34,945 bases of DNA from Candidatus Equadaptatus faecalis (GCA_018065065.1 JAGHTZ010000038.1:1-34945); one strand, 5' to 3'; positions 22,707-30,602 are shown, counted from the stretch's first letter. The notes: generated by a model from the letters alone, not told the origin. Made by a program: numbers and translations.

Positions 22707-25136
22707 TTAAGCATCCCGGACTTCGCCGGAAAGTTTTTTGACAAGTTTGTTAACAATTTGTTTCGTCGCGGTTTCTATCTGCTCTGAAGTCAAAGTACCT
22801 TTATCCGAGCCTATCCAGGTACGGAACGTTACGGATTTTTTGCCTTCACCGACCTGCTTGCCGCGGTATTCTTCAACAAACTGCGTACCGCGCACAAGCT
22901 CAACCTTTTCCACGAAGCCGCGGATCTGCTCCCATGTTACGGCTTCGTCAAAAATAACGGAAAGGTCAAAATCTGCAAGCGGATATTCCGGCAGATGAGT
23001 AAACTCGTTCTGGCGCGATGCAAGAGGCTGCAGTTTTTCAACATTCAGTTCAAAAATTACGGCAAGAGCGCGTTTGATTCCGGCAGCCTTCGCCGCTTTC
23101 TGCGACACAAGTCCGATGCAGCCGATTACGTCTTTGTCTGCCATGACGTTCAGCCAGAGCTTATCCTCCGCCCACACAGGCTTTTCTGCCTGCGCAAACG
23201 AAAACTGCTCCACCTGAACGTAACGGTGCATGTATTCCATAATTCCCTTTGCTTCGCGGAACATAAGGCGCGGATCACTGCCAACAAACGCTCCGGCGAC
23301 GTGTCTTTCCATCGTCGGAAGCTTTTCTGCTTCTGAATTTACGCTGTGATAATCCCTGTTGAAGAATACAGGCGTAAGCTCAAACAGCTTAAACTCGTCA
23401 AAGTAGCGCAGGTTGTTCGCAACAGCCATAAGAATCCCGGGGACAAGCGTCGAACGCAGATTTGCCTGTTCAGGAGACGGCGGCGTTGACAGTCTGAGCA
23501 TGCTGTCCTTGTCAACTCCGGCAGCGTTCACGTACATATCTTCAATCCAGGGATAGGTAAATATTTCCTGCATCCCGCAGCGGAAGGCCAGATACTCGCG
23601 CAGGACTCTTTCCGTGTCAAATTTTCTCTGATTTACGGCCTTGTCAAGCGTAATCACCGGCGGCACGAAATCAAAGTTTTCATAGCCTATAAGACGCGCG
23701 ATTTCTTCAAGAATATCGTCAGGAAGCGAAATATCGCCTGTTGAACGCCAGGTAGGCGCTGTTACCTCGTAGCAGCCTTCTTTTTCTTCCGTCACGAAAC
23801 CGAGTCTTGATAGCGTTTCCGCTACCTGACCTTTTTTCAGTTCGCTGCCGAGCCTTCTGTTAAGCCAGCCGGCGTCAACGCTGACCTTTGCCGGTGCGAG
23901 AGGCGCCGGATAATTGTCAGCGCAGCCTGAAAGCACGCAGTCAGGGAAATATTTTTTAAACATACGGACAGCGACTGAAACCGCACTGTCAACACGCTGC
24001 GGGTCAATACCCTTTTCGTAGCGCGAAGAAGCTTCGGTTCTTATGCCGAAACGCTGTGTCGTTTTTCTGACGGAAAGCGCGTTGAAATTTGCGATTTCCA
24101 TAATTATTTCAGTAGTTTCGGGCAGGATTGAATCAAGTTTTCCGCCCATAATGCCCGCAAGGGCGACAGGCGCTTTGTCATCGGCAATAACGAGGTCCTG
24201 ATTTGTCAGGTCAAGCACCGTGTCGTCAAGAAGCTGCAATTTTTCGCCCTCTTTTGCGCAGCGCACTGTTATTGCGCCGCTTATATGACTGCGGTCAAAT
24301 CCGTGCGTAGGCTGACCTGTGGCAAGCATAACGTAATTCGTGATGTCAACGATGAGATTTATCGGACGCATACCGACACGCCATATAAGGCTCTTCAGTT
24401 CAAACGGCGATTCAACGCTCTTTACGTTCTTGATTACAAGTCCGGTATAGCGCGGGCAGAGCGCCGCGTTTTCAATTTTGGCCTCAAGCCCGTCAGAAAA
24501 CGAAGGAAGTTCGACTTCCTCAAGCGGCTTCAGTTCACGGCCGTAAATTGCGGCAAGTTCCCTTGCCATTCCGTAATGTCCCCAAAGGTCGGGGCGGTTT
24601 GTCATGGATTTGTTGTCAATGTCAATAATAACGTCGTTCAGGCCGAGAGCTTCCGCCACAGGCGTTCCCGGCTTCGCTCCGAACGCGGTGAGGTCAATGA
24701 TTTCAGCATGCTGCGTCGCGGGGAAAAGGTCTCCCAAACCTACCTCGTCAGACGCGCAGATCATGCCGTAACTCATTACACCCCTGAGCTTCGCAGGCTT
24801 GATTTCAACAGGCTCGCCTTCGCCGTGCCACACTACCCAGGCGCCCGGCTTCGCAACGCATACGAGCATGCCCGGCTCAAGATTTATGCCGCCGCAGACT
24901 ATTTCATTCGGCTCCGCGTCGCCGAGGTCAACACTGCAGATACGCAGTTTATCGGCGTTCGGGTGCGGAGAGACAGAAAGAATTTTGCCTATGCAGAGCC
25001 CTCTCAGCGAAGCGCCGATATCAAACGCTTCCTCAACCTCAACCGTACACATCGTAAGGTCGTAGGCAAGCTTCTCCATCGTGAGATCTTCGGGAAGATC
25101 AACGTATTTTTTTATCCAGTTAAGTGAAAGTTTCAT
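22707..25136 (-). CDS. pheT: Phenylalanine-tRNA ligase beta subunit
   Basis: The beta subunit of the heterotetrameric phenylalanyl-tRNA synthetase. It binds tRNA and carries the editing site that hydrolyses Tyr-tRNA(Phe). Domains seen in order: N-terminal EMAP/OB tRNA-binding domain (KILSVSPHPNADKLRICSVD, about residue 50-70); B3/B4 editing domain (about 215-390, with ITNYVMLATGQPTHGFD); B5 domain (about 400-480); the inactive synthetase-like core; and the C-terminal anticodon-binding fold (LPEYPLADFDLSVIFDEAVT). 809 residues is the normal full length. GGGGGA precedes the ATG by seven bases. It follows pheS by 12 bases. Confidence 0.97.
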   Translation of the reverse strand: MKLSLNWIKKYVDLPEDLTMEKLAYDLTMCTVEVEEAFDIGASLRGLCIGKILSVSPHPNADKLRICSVDLGDAEPNEIVCGGINLEPGMLVCVAKPGAWVVWHGEGEPVEIKPAKLRGVMSYGMICASDEVGLGDLFPATQHAEIIDLTAFGAKPGTPVAEALGLNDVIIDIDNKSMTNRPDLWGHYGMARELAAIYGRELKPLEEVELPSFSDGLEAKIENAALCPRYTGLVIKNVKSVESPFELKSLIWRVGMRPINLIVDITNYVMLATGQPTHGFDRSHISGAITVRCAKEGEKLQLLDDTVLDLTNQDLVIADDKAPVALAGIMGGKLDSILPETTEIIMEIANFNALSVRKTTQRFGIRTEASSRYEKGIDPQRVDSAVSVAVRMFKKYFPDCVLSGCADNYPAPLAPAKVSVDAGWLNRRLGSELKKGQVAETLSRLGFVTEEKEGCYEVTAPTWRSTGDISLPDDILEEIARLIGYENFDFVPPVITLDKAVNQRKFDTERVLREYLAFRCGMQEIFTYPWIEDMYVNAAGVDKDSMLRLSTPPSPEQANLRSTLVPGILMAVANNLRYFDEFKLFELTPVFFNRDYHSVNSEAEKLPTMERHVAGAFVGSDPRLMFREAKGIMEYMHRYVQVEQFSFAQAEKPVWAEDKLWLNVMADKDVIGCIGLVSQKAAKAAGIKRALAVIFELNVEKLQPLASRQNEFTHLPEYPLADFDLSVIFDEAVTWEQIRGFVEKVELVRGTQFVEEYRGKQVGEGKKSVTFRTWIGSDKGTLTSEQIETATKQIVNKLVKKLSGEVRDA

Positions 25137-25148
25137 AGCAAGATCCCC

Positions 25149-26225
25149 CTATTTGAACTGATTAAGGAAACGAAGGTCAGCGCTGTGGAAAAGCCTTACG
25201 TCGTCAACGCCGTAGCGCATCATTACAAGTCTGTCGAGACCGATATTGATATAAAAACCCGACCAGACGGCGGGGTCAAGCCCTGCTGCCTTCAAAACGT
25301 TCGGGTGCGGCGTGCCTCCGGGCATAACCTCTATCCAGCCTACGTTCTTACAGACCTTGCAGCCTTTTCCGCCGCACACAAGGCAGCGCATGTCAATTTC
25401 AAAGCCCGGTTCAACGAACGGGAAAAATCCTGCTCTCATACGCACTTCAACGTCGCGGCCGAACACCTTGTTCAGAATTGTTTTAACAAGCAGCTCGCCG
25501 GAAGCGAAAGAGAAATCTTTCTCCACAATCAGCGCTTCGTACTGGAAGAACGCCCTTTCGTGGCGTGCGTCCGTAGTTTCGTTGCGGTACACGCGTCCGG
25601 GATAGACAAAACGCGCAGGCGCGCCGTGCTCCTGAAGATAACGGACGCTGCCGCCTGTAAGATGCGGCCTCATACAGAGGCGTTCCGCGCCTTTTCCGCA
25701 GTCATGCCCCTCCAGCCAGTAGGTATCCATACTCTCCCTTGCGGGGTGCTCCGGCGGGAAATTAAGATTGTCAAAGGCGTAAAGCTCGCTTGTGATTTCA
25801 GGCTCCGAATAAATCTCAAAACCGAGCGAGCGGAAAGCGTCGTTCAAGTCATAGCACATCTGCGTAATCGGATGCAGTGCTCCGGTCTGCGGCATAATTC
25901 CCGGCAGGGTAAGATCCACCTCGCCGTCAACCGCGGAAACTTCCTCAAGCAGTTGAGCCCCCCTGTTGTCTATGGCGTCCGAAAGTATCTGCTTAACCTC
26001 GTTTGACGCCTGTCCGAGCGTTTTGCGCAGCTCCGGCGTAACCTTGCCGAGATTTTTCATAATCTCGGTAAGCTCACCCTTGCGCCCCAAAAGACGCGAA
26101 TGAACAAGCTGCAGTTCGTCCGACAGTTTTGTACCCTTAATTTTTTCAAGACCTTCCTGCTTAATGCGCTCCAGTCTTGTAATCAGTTCTTCAGCAAGCG
26201 CTCTTGCTTCGCTGTTCTCGTCCAT
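25149..26225 (-). CDS. pheS: Phenylalanine-tRNA ligase alpha subunit
   Basis: The catalytic subunit of phenylalanyl-tRNA synthetase. An N-terminal coiled coil (about residue 1-85) binds tRNA. Class II motifs follow: motif 2 in YRNETTDARHERAFFQYE and motif 3 in FYINIGLDRLVMMRYGVDD. A four-cysteine insert (CLVCGGKGCKVCKNVGW), common in this family, lies between them. The Phe pocket segment EPGFEIDMRC is present. 358 residues is standard. GGGAGG precedes the ATG by seven bases. First gene of the pheS-pheT-zapB-like-zapA-cvpA-mutS2 operon, with a promoter immediately upstream. Confidence 0.97.
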   Translation of the reverse strand: MDENSEARALAEELITRLERIKQEGLEKIKGTKLSDELQLVHSRLLGRKGELTEIMKNLGKVTPELRKTLGQASNEVKQILSDAIDNRGAQLLEEVSAVDGEVDLTLPGIMPQTGALHPITQMCYDLNDAFRSLGFEIYSEPEITSELYAFDNLNFPPEHPARESMDTYWLEGHDCGKGAERLCMRPHLTGGSVRYLQEHGAPARFVYPGRVYRNETTDARHERAFFQYEALIVEKDFSFASGELLVKTILNKVFGRDVEVRMRAGFFPFVEPGFEIDMRCLVCGGKGCKVCKNVGWIEVMPGGTPHPNVLKAAGLDPAVWSGFYINIGLDRLVMMRYGVDDVRLFHSADLRFLNQFK

Positions 26226-26254
26226 GGTTTATCCTCCCAAACCTGCCTGAGCAG

Positions 26255-26282
26255 ATAATATACACAATGACTGCATTGTCTA
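26255..26282 (-). promoter_or_regulatory. pheS operon promoter with dyad in spacer
   Basis: On the minus strand TAGACA (26277-26282), a 16-base spacer and TATTAT (26255-26260). The spacer contains the perfect dyad ACAATG-actg-CATTGT (26264-26279 on the plus strand), which could be a repressor site; no T-box or Phe-rich leader peptide is seen between this promoter and pheS. Confidence 0.55.
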
Positions 26283-26441
26283 TTTTACAGCATATCTTCA
26301 GTTTTGAGAAATAATTTGAACAATTTTTACAAAATTTCCCAAAACTTTTGAAAACTTTTTGGAAATTTTTTATTTCTTTTTCATTTCTGCCCCTGTTACA
26401 AATTTCTTATTCCATGAACATTACAGTACAGAGAGTGACGG

Positions 26442-26472
26442 GGAACAGAATTGTTTTTTTTAATTCTGTTCC
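26442..26472. repeat. Perfect 11-bp inverted repeat with T-rich loop
   Basis: GGAACAGAATT (26442-26452) and AATTCTGTTCC (26462-26472) enclose G and eight Ts. The T-run lies in the loop and not after the stem, so it is not a standard terminator. Function unknown. Confidence 0.6.
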
Positions 26473-26820
26473 GGCTCGGTGGTTTTGAAACGTTGGGAGG
26501 GCTTAGCAGAGTCTGCAGTTCCTTTCGTTTCCTGCTAAAGCTTCCGGGTTTTGCCACTTTTACGCATTACGTAATGCGGTTTCCGGTTCTGATAAGCCCG
26601 CTGCTTCATAGGCTATGTCAAGGAAAACTTCGGTAACTGCTGCCGGCGGCAGCGGGTTTCCGGCGCAGATACGCGGTCCTCTTTCAGTATTCCGGATTCT
26701 GTAATACGCCTGCGCAGGCGGACGAATAACAGTTTTTGTGTGTTATCCGTTAATGTTGTTGTACCAAAATTCTGCTGTCGGCTGTCATTTGACGGCTGTC
26801 GGCAAAAGTATTCAAAAAAC

Positions 26821-26851
26821 AAAGCGGGGGACTGTTTCAGTCCCCCGCTTT
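26821..26851. terminator. Strong bidirectional terminator
   Basis: A 14-bp stem, AAAGCGGGGGACTG/CAGTCCCCCGCTTT, closes a TTT loop. Plus-strand continuation TTGTT and minus-strand GTTTTTTGAA follow. On the minus strand it is a second stop after rplT; on the plus strand there is no known gene for it to serve. Confidence 0.8.
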
Positions 26852-26954
26852 TTGTTATTCTCGTACGCTCCGGCGCAGGAAAACTTACGGAACATTTGCA
26901 AAATGGCAAAATTTCCGGCTTTTCTTGCTGCGCTATACCGTTTCTCCACAAAAA

Positions 26955-26979
26955 AACGGTATTCCTTAAGAATACCGTT
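26955..26979 (-). terminator. Terminator after rplT
   Basis: AACGGTATTC (26955-26964) and GAATACCGTT (26970-26979) form a 10-bp stem with loop CTTAA; the minus strand continues with TTTTTTGTGG. It ends infC-rpmI-rplT. Confidence 0.85.
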
Positions 26980-26994
26980 ACGCCGGGCTTATTT

Positions 26995-27345
26995 TTAGAG
27001 AGCCGCTTTTGCTTTTTCGACAAGCTGCGCAAAAGCCTGGCTGTCGTTGATTGCAAGTTCTGCAAGCATTTTGCGGTTGATGGTGATGTTTGCTTTTTTA
27101 AGTCCGTTGATAAGTGAACTGTAGGACATTCCGTTCGCACGGGCTGCTGCGTTGACACGCATAATCCAAAGCTTGCGGAAATCGCGTTTTTTCTGTTTGC
27201 GTCCTGCGAAGGACGTTGTAAGTGCATGCAGGTAGGCTTCACGGGCGCGGCGGTACACATTTTTCTTGCGTCCCCAGAAACCTTTGGTGATTGAATAAAG
27301 TTTTTTATGTTTATTGCGGCTTGCGCTTGATCCTCTTACTCTCAT
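26995..27345 (-). CDS. rplT: Large ribosomal subunit protein L20
   Basis: L20 binds 23S rRNA early in 50S assembly and, in several bacteria, represses its own operon. The 116-residue basic protein shows RNKHKKLYSITKGFWGRKKN, AREAYLHALTTSFAGRKQKK and FRKLWIMRVNAAARANGMSY, all L20 signatures. AAGGAG lies nine bases before the ATG. Last gene of infC-rpmI-rplT, followed by a terminator. Confidence 0.97.
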   Translation of the reverse strand: MRVRGSSASRNKHKKLYSITKGFWGRKKNVYRRAREAYLHALTTSFAGRKQKKRDFRKLWIMRVNAAARANGMSYSSLINGLKKANITINRKMLAELAINDSQAFAQLVEKAKAAL

Positions 27346-27389
27346 AGCTGGTCACTCCTTAATTTGTCTGTATGTTGTCCGCTCAGAAC

Positions 27390-27587
27390 TTATGCGTACG
27401 GAAGTACTTTTTTGACGTGGGCTTTTGTGGCTGTCGTCAGTACGCCGAGCTGTTTAAGCGTACGGAGTCTCTTCGCGTTTTTGCAGGAGAGTTTGTGAGC
27501 GTGTCCGCATTTCTTGTAGACAACTTTTCCCGTAGGTGTGATGTGGAAACGTTTCTTTGTTGCTGAATGTGTTTTCATTTTCGGCAT
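27390..27587 (-). CDS. rpmI: Large ribosomal subunit protein L35
   Basis: A small basic 50S protein. The 65 residues from the ATG at 27587 read MPKMKTHSATKKRFHITPTG and on to HKLSCKNAKRLRTL, the standard L35 pattern. AAGGAGG lies eight bases before this ATG; a longer frame to 27620 has no such support and would overlap the infC stop. It sits between infC and rplT in the conserved order. Confidence 0.96.
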   Translation of the reverse strand: MPKMKTHSATKKRFHITPTGKVVYKKCGHAHKLSCKNAKRLRTLKQLGVLTTATKAHVKKVLPYA

Positions 27588-27620
27588 TGCAAGTTCCTCC
27601 TTGATTATTGCACGCGGCAA

Positions 27621-28223
27621 TTAATTTTCTGTATTTTCGGTTTCTGTTTCCTGTTCCGTTTCCCTGCGTTTTTCAGGCTTCGGTTTCTTGGGCATTTCCG
27701 AGGCGGAAAGCGGCGCAAGCATGAGTCTCATGTACGAACCTTCCATGCGCGGCGGCGTTTCAACCTTGCCGCAGTCTTTGACTTCTTCAACAACTCTGTT
27801 GAGGACGTCTCTGCCTCTGTCAAGGAATGCCATTTCCCTTCCCCTGAAGAATACCGACGCTTTAACGCGGTGTCCCGACTGCAGGAAATTTTTCAGGGCT
27901 TTTACCTTGAAATCGTAGTCGTGCTGGTCGATTTTCGGACGCATTTTAATTTCTTTAACAGCCTGCGTCTTCTGTTTTTTGCGGGCGTCTTTGTCTCTCT
28001 TCTGCTGCTGGAAACGGTATTTTCCGTAATTCAGTATGCGGCACACGGGCGGTTTGCCCTGAGGCGCCACTTCAACAAGATCAAGACCTGCTTCTTCGGC
28101 AAGCGCGAGCGCTTCAGCTGTCTTAACCACCCCGCGTTTGGAATTTTCCGCGTCTATAAGCAGAACTTCAGGTACGGTGATTTCTTCGTTCACGCGCGGT
28201 TCTTCAATTTTGTTGGTTGCTAT
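27621..28223 (-). CDS. infC: Translation initiation factor IF-3, ATA start
   Basis: IF3 keeps the 30S subunit apart from 50S and checks start codon pairing. The 200-residue protein has the N-terminal domain (NEEITVPEVLLIDAENSKRG, with VEVAPQGKPPVCRILNYGKY), the lysine-rich linker (RDKDARKKQKTQAVKEIKMR) and the C-terminal ribosome-binding domain (VKASVFFRGREM). A Glu/Lys-rich tail follows residue 180. No ATG, GTG or TTG fits: GGAGG (28233-28237) lies nine bases before ATA at 28221-28223, and the protein then begins (M)ATNKIEEPRVN, as expected. Non-AUG starts in infC are known to let IF3 repress its own synthesis. The in-frame extension to ATG 28292 passes through a terminator-like hairpin and is rejected. 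Confidence 0.93.
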   Translation of the reverse strand: MATNKIEEPRVNEEITVPEVLLIDAENSKRGVVKTAEALALAEEAGLDLVEVAPQGKPPVCRILNYGKYRFQQQKRDKDARKKQKTQAVKEIKMRPKIDQHDYDFKVKALKNFLQSGHRVKASVFFRGREMAFLDRGRDVLNRVVEEVKDCGKVETPPRMEGSYMRLMLAPLSASEMPKKPKPEKRRETEQETETENTEN

Positions 28224-28245
28224 GGCATTACACCTCCATAAAAAT

Positions 28246-28273
28246 CGGCTTGGCGCAGATACGCACCAAGCCG
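28246..28273 (-). terminator. Attenuator-like hairpin abutting the infC ribosome binding site
   Basis: In minus-strand RNA CGGCTTGGTGCG (28262-28273) pairs with TGCGCCAAGCCG (28246-28257), 12 pairs with two G-U, loop TATC. It is followed by ATTTTTAT and then directly by GGAGG at 28233-28237. The form is a rho-independent terminator inside the infC leader. Ribosomal protein leaders ahead of infC-rpmI-rplT are regulated this way by L20 in Bacillus; that L20 controls this one is inference. Confidence 0.65.
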
Positions 28274-28379
28274 TTAAAAACAGTGTTTTCATGGCAAACC
28301 CGGCAACAGGATGAATCGCGGGGTGAGAGGTGCGGCCTCTGCTTAAACCATATTACTTTGTCATTTCCGAACACGGGGC

Positions 28380-28408
28380 ATTATAGCACCCGTTTCTGAA
28401 TATTGCAA
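28380..28408 (-). promoter_or_regulatory. Promoter of infC-rpmI-rplT
   Basis: The minus strand reads TTGCAA (28403-28408), a 17-base spacer and an extended -10, TGCTATAAT (TATAAT at 28380-28385). It begins directly after the thrS stop, and gives a leader of about 150 nt before infC. Confidence 0.8.
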
Positions 28409-28411
28409 GCA

Positions 28412-30328
28412 CTATTTTTTATCGCAGCCGGTTTTGTTGACAGGATCGAATTCTTCTCCAAGTTTTTCAAGCAGCTGTTCAAGGTACATTGAGCCGAGAT
28501 CGCCTTTTACCCTGTCGCGCACCGCGACTGTTCCTTCTTCTTTTTCTTTGGCGCCGATAACGATCATGTACGGCGTTTTCTGCATCTGCGCGTCGCGGAT
28601 CTTTTTGCCGAGTTTCTCGTCGCGCGTGTCTATTTCTACGCGAAGGTCAGCGGCTTTAAGTTTTGCGCATACCTCCTGGGCGTAATCAATGTAGTCTTCG
28701 GCAACGGGCAGAACCTTGAGCTGTACAGGTGCAAGCCAGTACGGGAACGCGCCCGCGTAGTTTTCAATAAGTATGCCCATAAATCTTTCAAGGCTGCCGA
28801 GTATCGTTCTGTGAAGCATGACCGGACGGTGTTCGTCTCCGTCTTTGCCGACGTAGCTCATGTCAAATTTTTCAGGCATCTGGAAGTCAAGCTGTATCGT
28901 TCCGCACTGCCATGTACGGCCGAGGCAGTCTTCAAGATGGAAGTCAATCTTCGGACCGTAGAACGCACCGTCGCCCGGGTTGAGTTTGTAAGGCGTTCCG
29001 GTTTCTTCAAGCGCTTCTTTGAGCCTCTGTTCCGCCAGTTCCCAAAGAGCGTCGTCGCCCATTGAGTTTTCGGGACGCGTTGAAAGCTCAACGAAATATT
29101 TGAAGCCGAAAACGTCTGTATAGACGTAATCGTCAAGCGCCATTATCGCTTTGATTTCGTCCTTAATCTGATCCGGCGTGCAGTAGACGTGCGCGTCGTC
29201 CTGCGTGAACGCGCGGACGCGCATCAGTCCGTGCAGCGCTCCCGAACGCTCGTGGCGGTGTACGAAACCGAGTTCGCCCATGCGTATCGGAAGGTCTCTG
29301 TAGCTGCGCAGCGAGCTCTTGTAGACAAGTATGCCTCCAGGGCAGTTCATCGGTTTGATTGCGTAAGGAGCGTCGTCTATCGTCGTGAAGTACATGTTTT
29401 CTTTGTAGTGATCCCAGTGTCCCGAACGTATCCAAAGAGACCGGTCAAGAATCATCGGCGTTTTGATTTCAACGTATCCGCGGCGTCTGTGTTCCTTGCG
29501 CCAAAATTCTATAAGCTTGGTCATAATGACCATGCCCTTCGGGTGGAAGAACGGGAAGCCCGGACCTTCCTCGTGAAGGCTGAACAGGTCAAGTTCTTTG
29601 CCGAGTTTGCGGTGGTCTCTGGCTTTCGCTTCTTCAAGGCGGCGCAGATATTCTTTCAGTTCATCTTCGGTGCCGAACGCCGTGCCGTAGATACGCGTAA
29701 GCATTTCGTTCTTTTCGTCTCCGTGCCAGTATGCACCGGCAAGGGAAAGAAGCTTGAAAAATTTGCAGCAGCCTGTGTCAGGAACGTGCGGGCCCCTGCA
29801 GAAATCGGTGAAATCGCCCTGATGATAGACCGAAAGCGTTTCGCCGTCAGGAATTGCTTCAATAAGCTCTGCTTTTAGGTCTTCGCCTTTGCCGTTGAAC
29901 AGCGCAAGCGCAGCTTCCTTGCTCAATTCTTCGCGAATCATCGGAACCTTGTCCTGCGCTATGCGGCGCATTTCGGCTTCTATTGCCGGCAGGTCTTCGT
30001 CCGAAATCGGTTTCGGGAAACGCACATCATAATAGAAACCGTCCTTGATTGACGGACCTATGCCGAATTTTGCATCGGGATAAAGTCTCATTATGGCGTT
30101 TGCCATAAGATGCGCCGTTGAGTGGCGGAGCAGATTGAGCCCTTCTTCGTTGTCGGCATACAGAATTTCAAATTCTGTATCCGCGTTGAAGCGTTTGTCA
30201 GCGTCAACTATTTCTCCGCCAACCTTCGCGCCTATTGCCTTTTTGATGTGCAGAGCGGCAATCAGTTCCCGTACCGAAACTGATTCAGCTTCGTATTTCT
30301 TGCCTTCATTCGTTGTAAAAACTGCCAT
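28412..30328 (-). CDS. thrS: Threonine-tRNA ligase
   Basis: Charges tRNA-Thr. The 638-residue protein has an N-terminal TGS domain (about 1-60, SVSVRELIAALHIKKAIGAK), the editing domain with HSTAHLMANAI and the later HxxxH pair, the class II core with motif 2 (FVHRHERSGALHGLMRVRAF) and TQDDAHVYC, and the C-terminal anticodon-binding domain (LKVLPVAEDYIDYAQEV, VEIDTRDEKLGKKIRDAQ). Zinc ligands are visible in PMNCPGG and near DDAHVYC. The second of two close ATGs (30328) has GGAGG seven bases upstream; the first, at 30334, is too close to it. A T-box leader precedes the gene. Confidence 0.97.
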   Translation of the reverse strand: MAVFTTNEGKKYEAESVSVRELIAALHIKKAIGAKVGGEIVDADKRFNADTEFEILYADNEEGLNLLRHSTAHLMANAIMRLYPDAKFGIGPSIKDGFYYDVRFPKPISDEDLPAIEAEMRRIAQDKVPMIREELSKEAALALFNGKGEDLKAELIEAIPDGETLSVYHQGDFTDFCRGPHVPDTGCCKFFKLLSLAGAYWHGDEKNEMLTRIYGTAFGTEDELKEYLRRLEEAKARDHRKLGKELDLFSLHEEGPGFPFFHPKGMVIMTKLIEFWRKEHRRRGYVEIKTPMILDRSLWIRSGHWDHYKENMYFTTIDDAPYAIKPMNCPGGILVYKSSLRSYRDLPIRMGELGFVHRHERSGALHGLMRVRAFTQDDAHVYCTPDQIKDEIKAIMALDDYVYTDVFGFKYFVELSTRPENSMGDDALWELAEQRLKEALEETGTPYKLNPGDGAFYGPKIDFHLEDCLGRTWQCGTIQLDFQMPEKFDMSYVGKDGDEHRPVMLHRTILGSLERFMGILIENYAGAFPYWLAPVQLKVLPVAEDYIDYAQEVCAKLKAADLRVEIDTRDEKLGKKIRDAQMQKTPYMIVIGAKEKEEGTVAVRDRVKGDLGSMYLEQLLEKLGEEFDPVNKTGCDKK

Positions 30329-30364
30329 ATCCATACCTCCGGTATAATGATTTACATATTACAA

Positions 30365-30597
30365 AAAATTATGCCGCCTCCTGCAAAGGAGGCGGCTTTT
30401 GTCCGCGGTTCCACTCCCGTTCAGCCGCCTGCGCGGCCCTTTTGAACGCTGTAAAGGGCGTATCCCTGACACCTTATCATCTCTGCTTCGGCGTCCGCTC
30501 AAGGGTGGTTTTCAAAACGCCCGCAACGGAAAACTTTCAGCTTACGTTCTCCTCTCTGCAGATGCGCCTGCGCTTCTACTCTTCCCTCTCATCGCAT
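30365..30597 (-). promoter_or_regulatory. T-box riboswitch of thrS
   Basis: A T-box senses uncharged tRNA-Thr and prevents termination before thrS. The T-box sequence AGTGGAACCGCGG is at 30403-30415 on the minus strand. The terminator, GCCGCCTCC/GGAGGCGGC (30373-30396) then ATAATTTTTT, follows directly. Upstream are the Stem I landmarks CAGAGAGGAGAACG and GCTGAAAG, and GAAA-ACC-ACC before CTTGAGC. The ACC at 30507-30509 (or the next ACC, 30504-30506) is the probable specifier codon, Thr, in agreement with the gene it controls. TGGA of the T-box would pair with a tRNA ending in UCCA. Specifier placement is inferred by eye, without folding. Confidence 0.88.
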
Positions 30598-30602
30598 TGA
30601 TA

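Larger units (their letters stand above)
26283..26954. other. Gene-free, hairpin-rich interval
   Basis: No convincing gene is present: open frames here run through terminator hairpins and lack ribosome binding sites. Several perfect palindromes are seen: AAAATTTCC/GGAAATTTT around 26331-26369; an 11-bp stem with a T-rich loop at 26442-26472; CGCATTACGTAATGCG at 26563-26578; GCTGCC-ggc-GGCAGC near 26640; CGCCTGCGCAGGCG near 26706; and the terminator at 26821-26851. A small unannotated RNA is possible but no known family matched by eye. Confidence 0.5.

Noticed and set aside
24285-25127. 280-residue open frame antisense to pheT
   Set aside because: Shadow of pheT codon bias; composition rich in Arg, Val and Phe, no ribosome binding site, no recognisable domain.
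25185-26006. 273-residue open frame antisense to pheS
   Set aside because: Lies wholly within a confident synthetase gene and has no translation signal or known motif.
26226-26450. T-box or PheM-like leader peptide for pheS
   Set aside because: No T-box core on the minus strand; the only small frames are four codons long with at most one Phe.
26442-26472. Rho-independent terminator
   Set aside because: The T-run is in the loop; neither strand has a T-run after the stem.
26738-27117. Plus-strand frames of 86 and 125 residues
   Set aside because: Both cross two strong terminator hairpins and run antisense into rplT.
28224-28292. Upstream extension of infC to an ATG at 28292
   Set aside because: Runs through the terminator-like hairpin, has no ribosome binding site, and adds residues not found in IF3; ATA 28223 has a perfect site.
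29189-29878. 229-residue open frame antisense to thrS
   Set aside because: Shadow frame inside a full-length, conserved synthetase.
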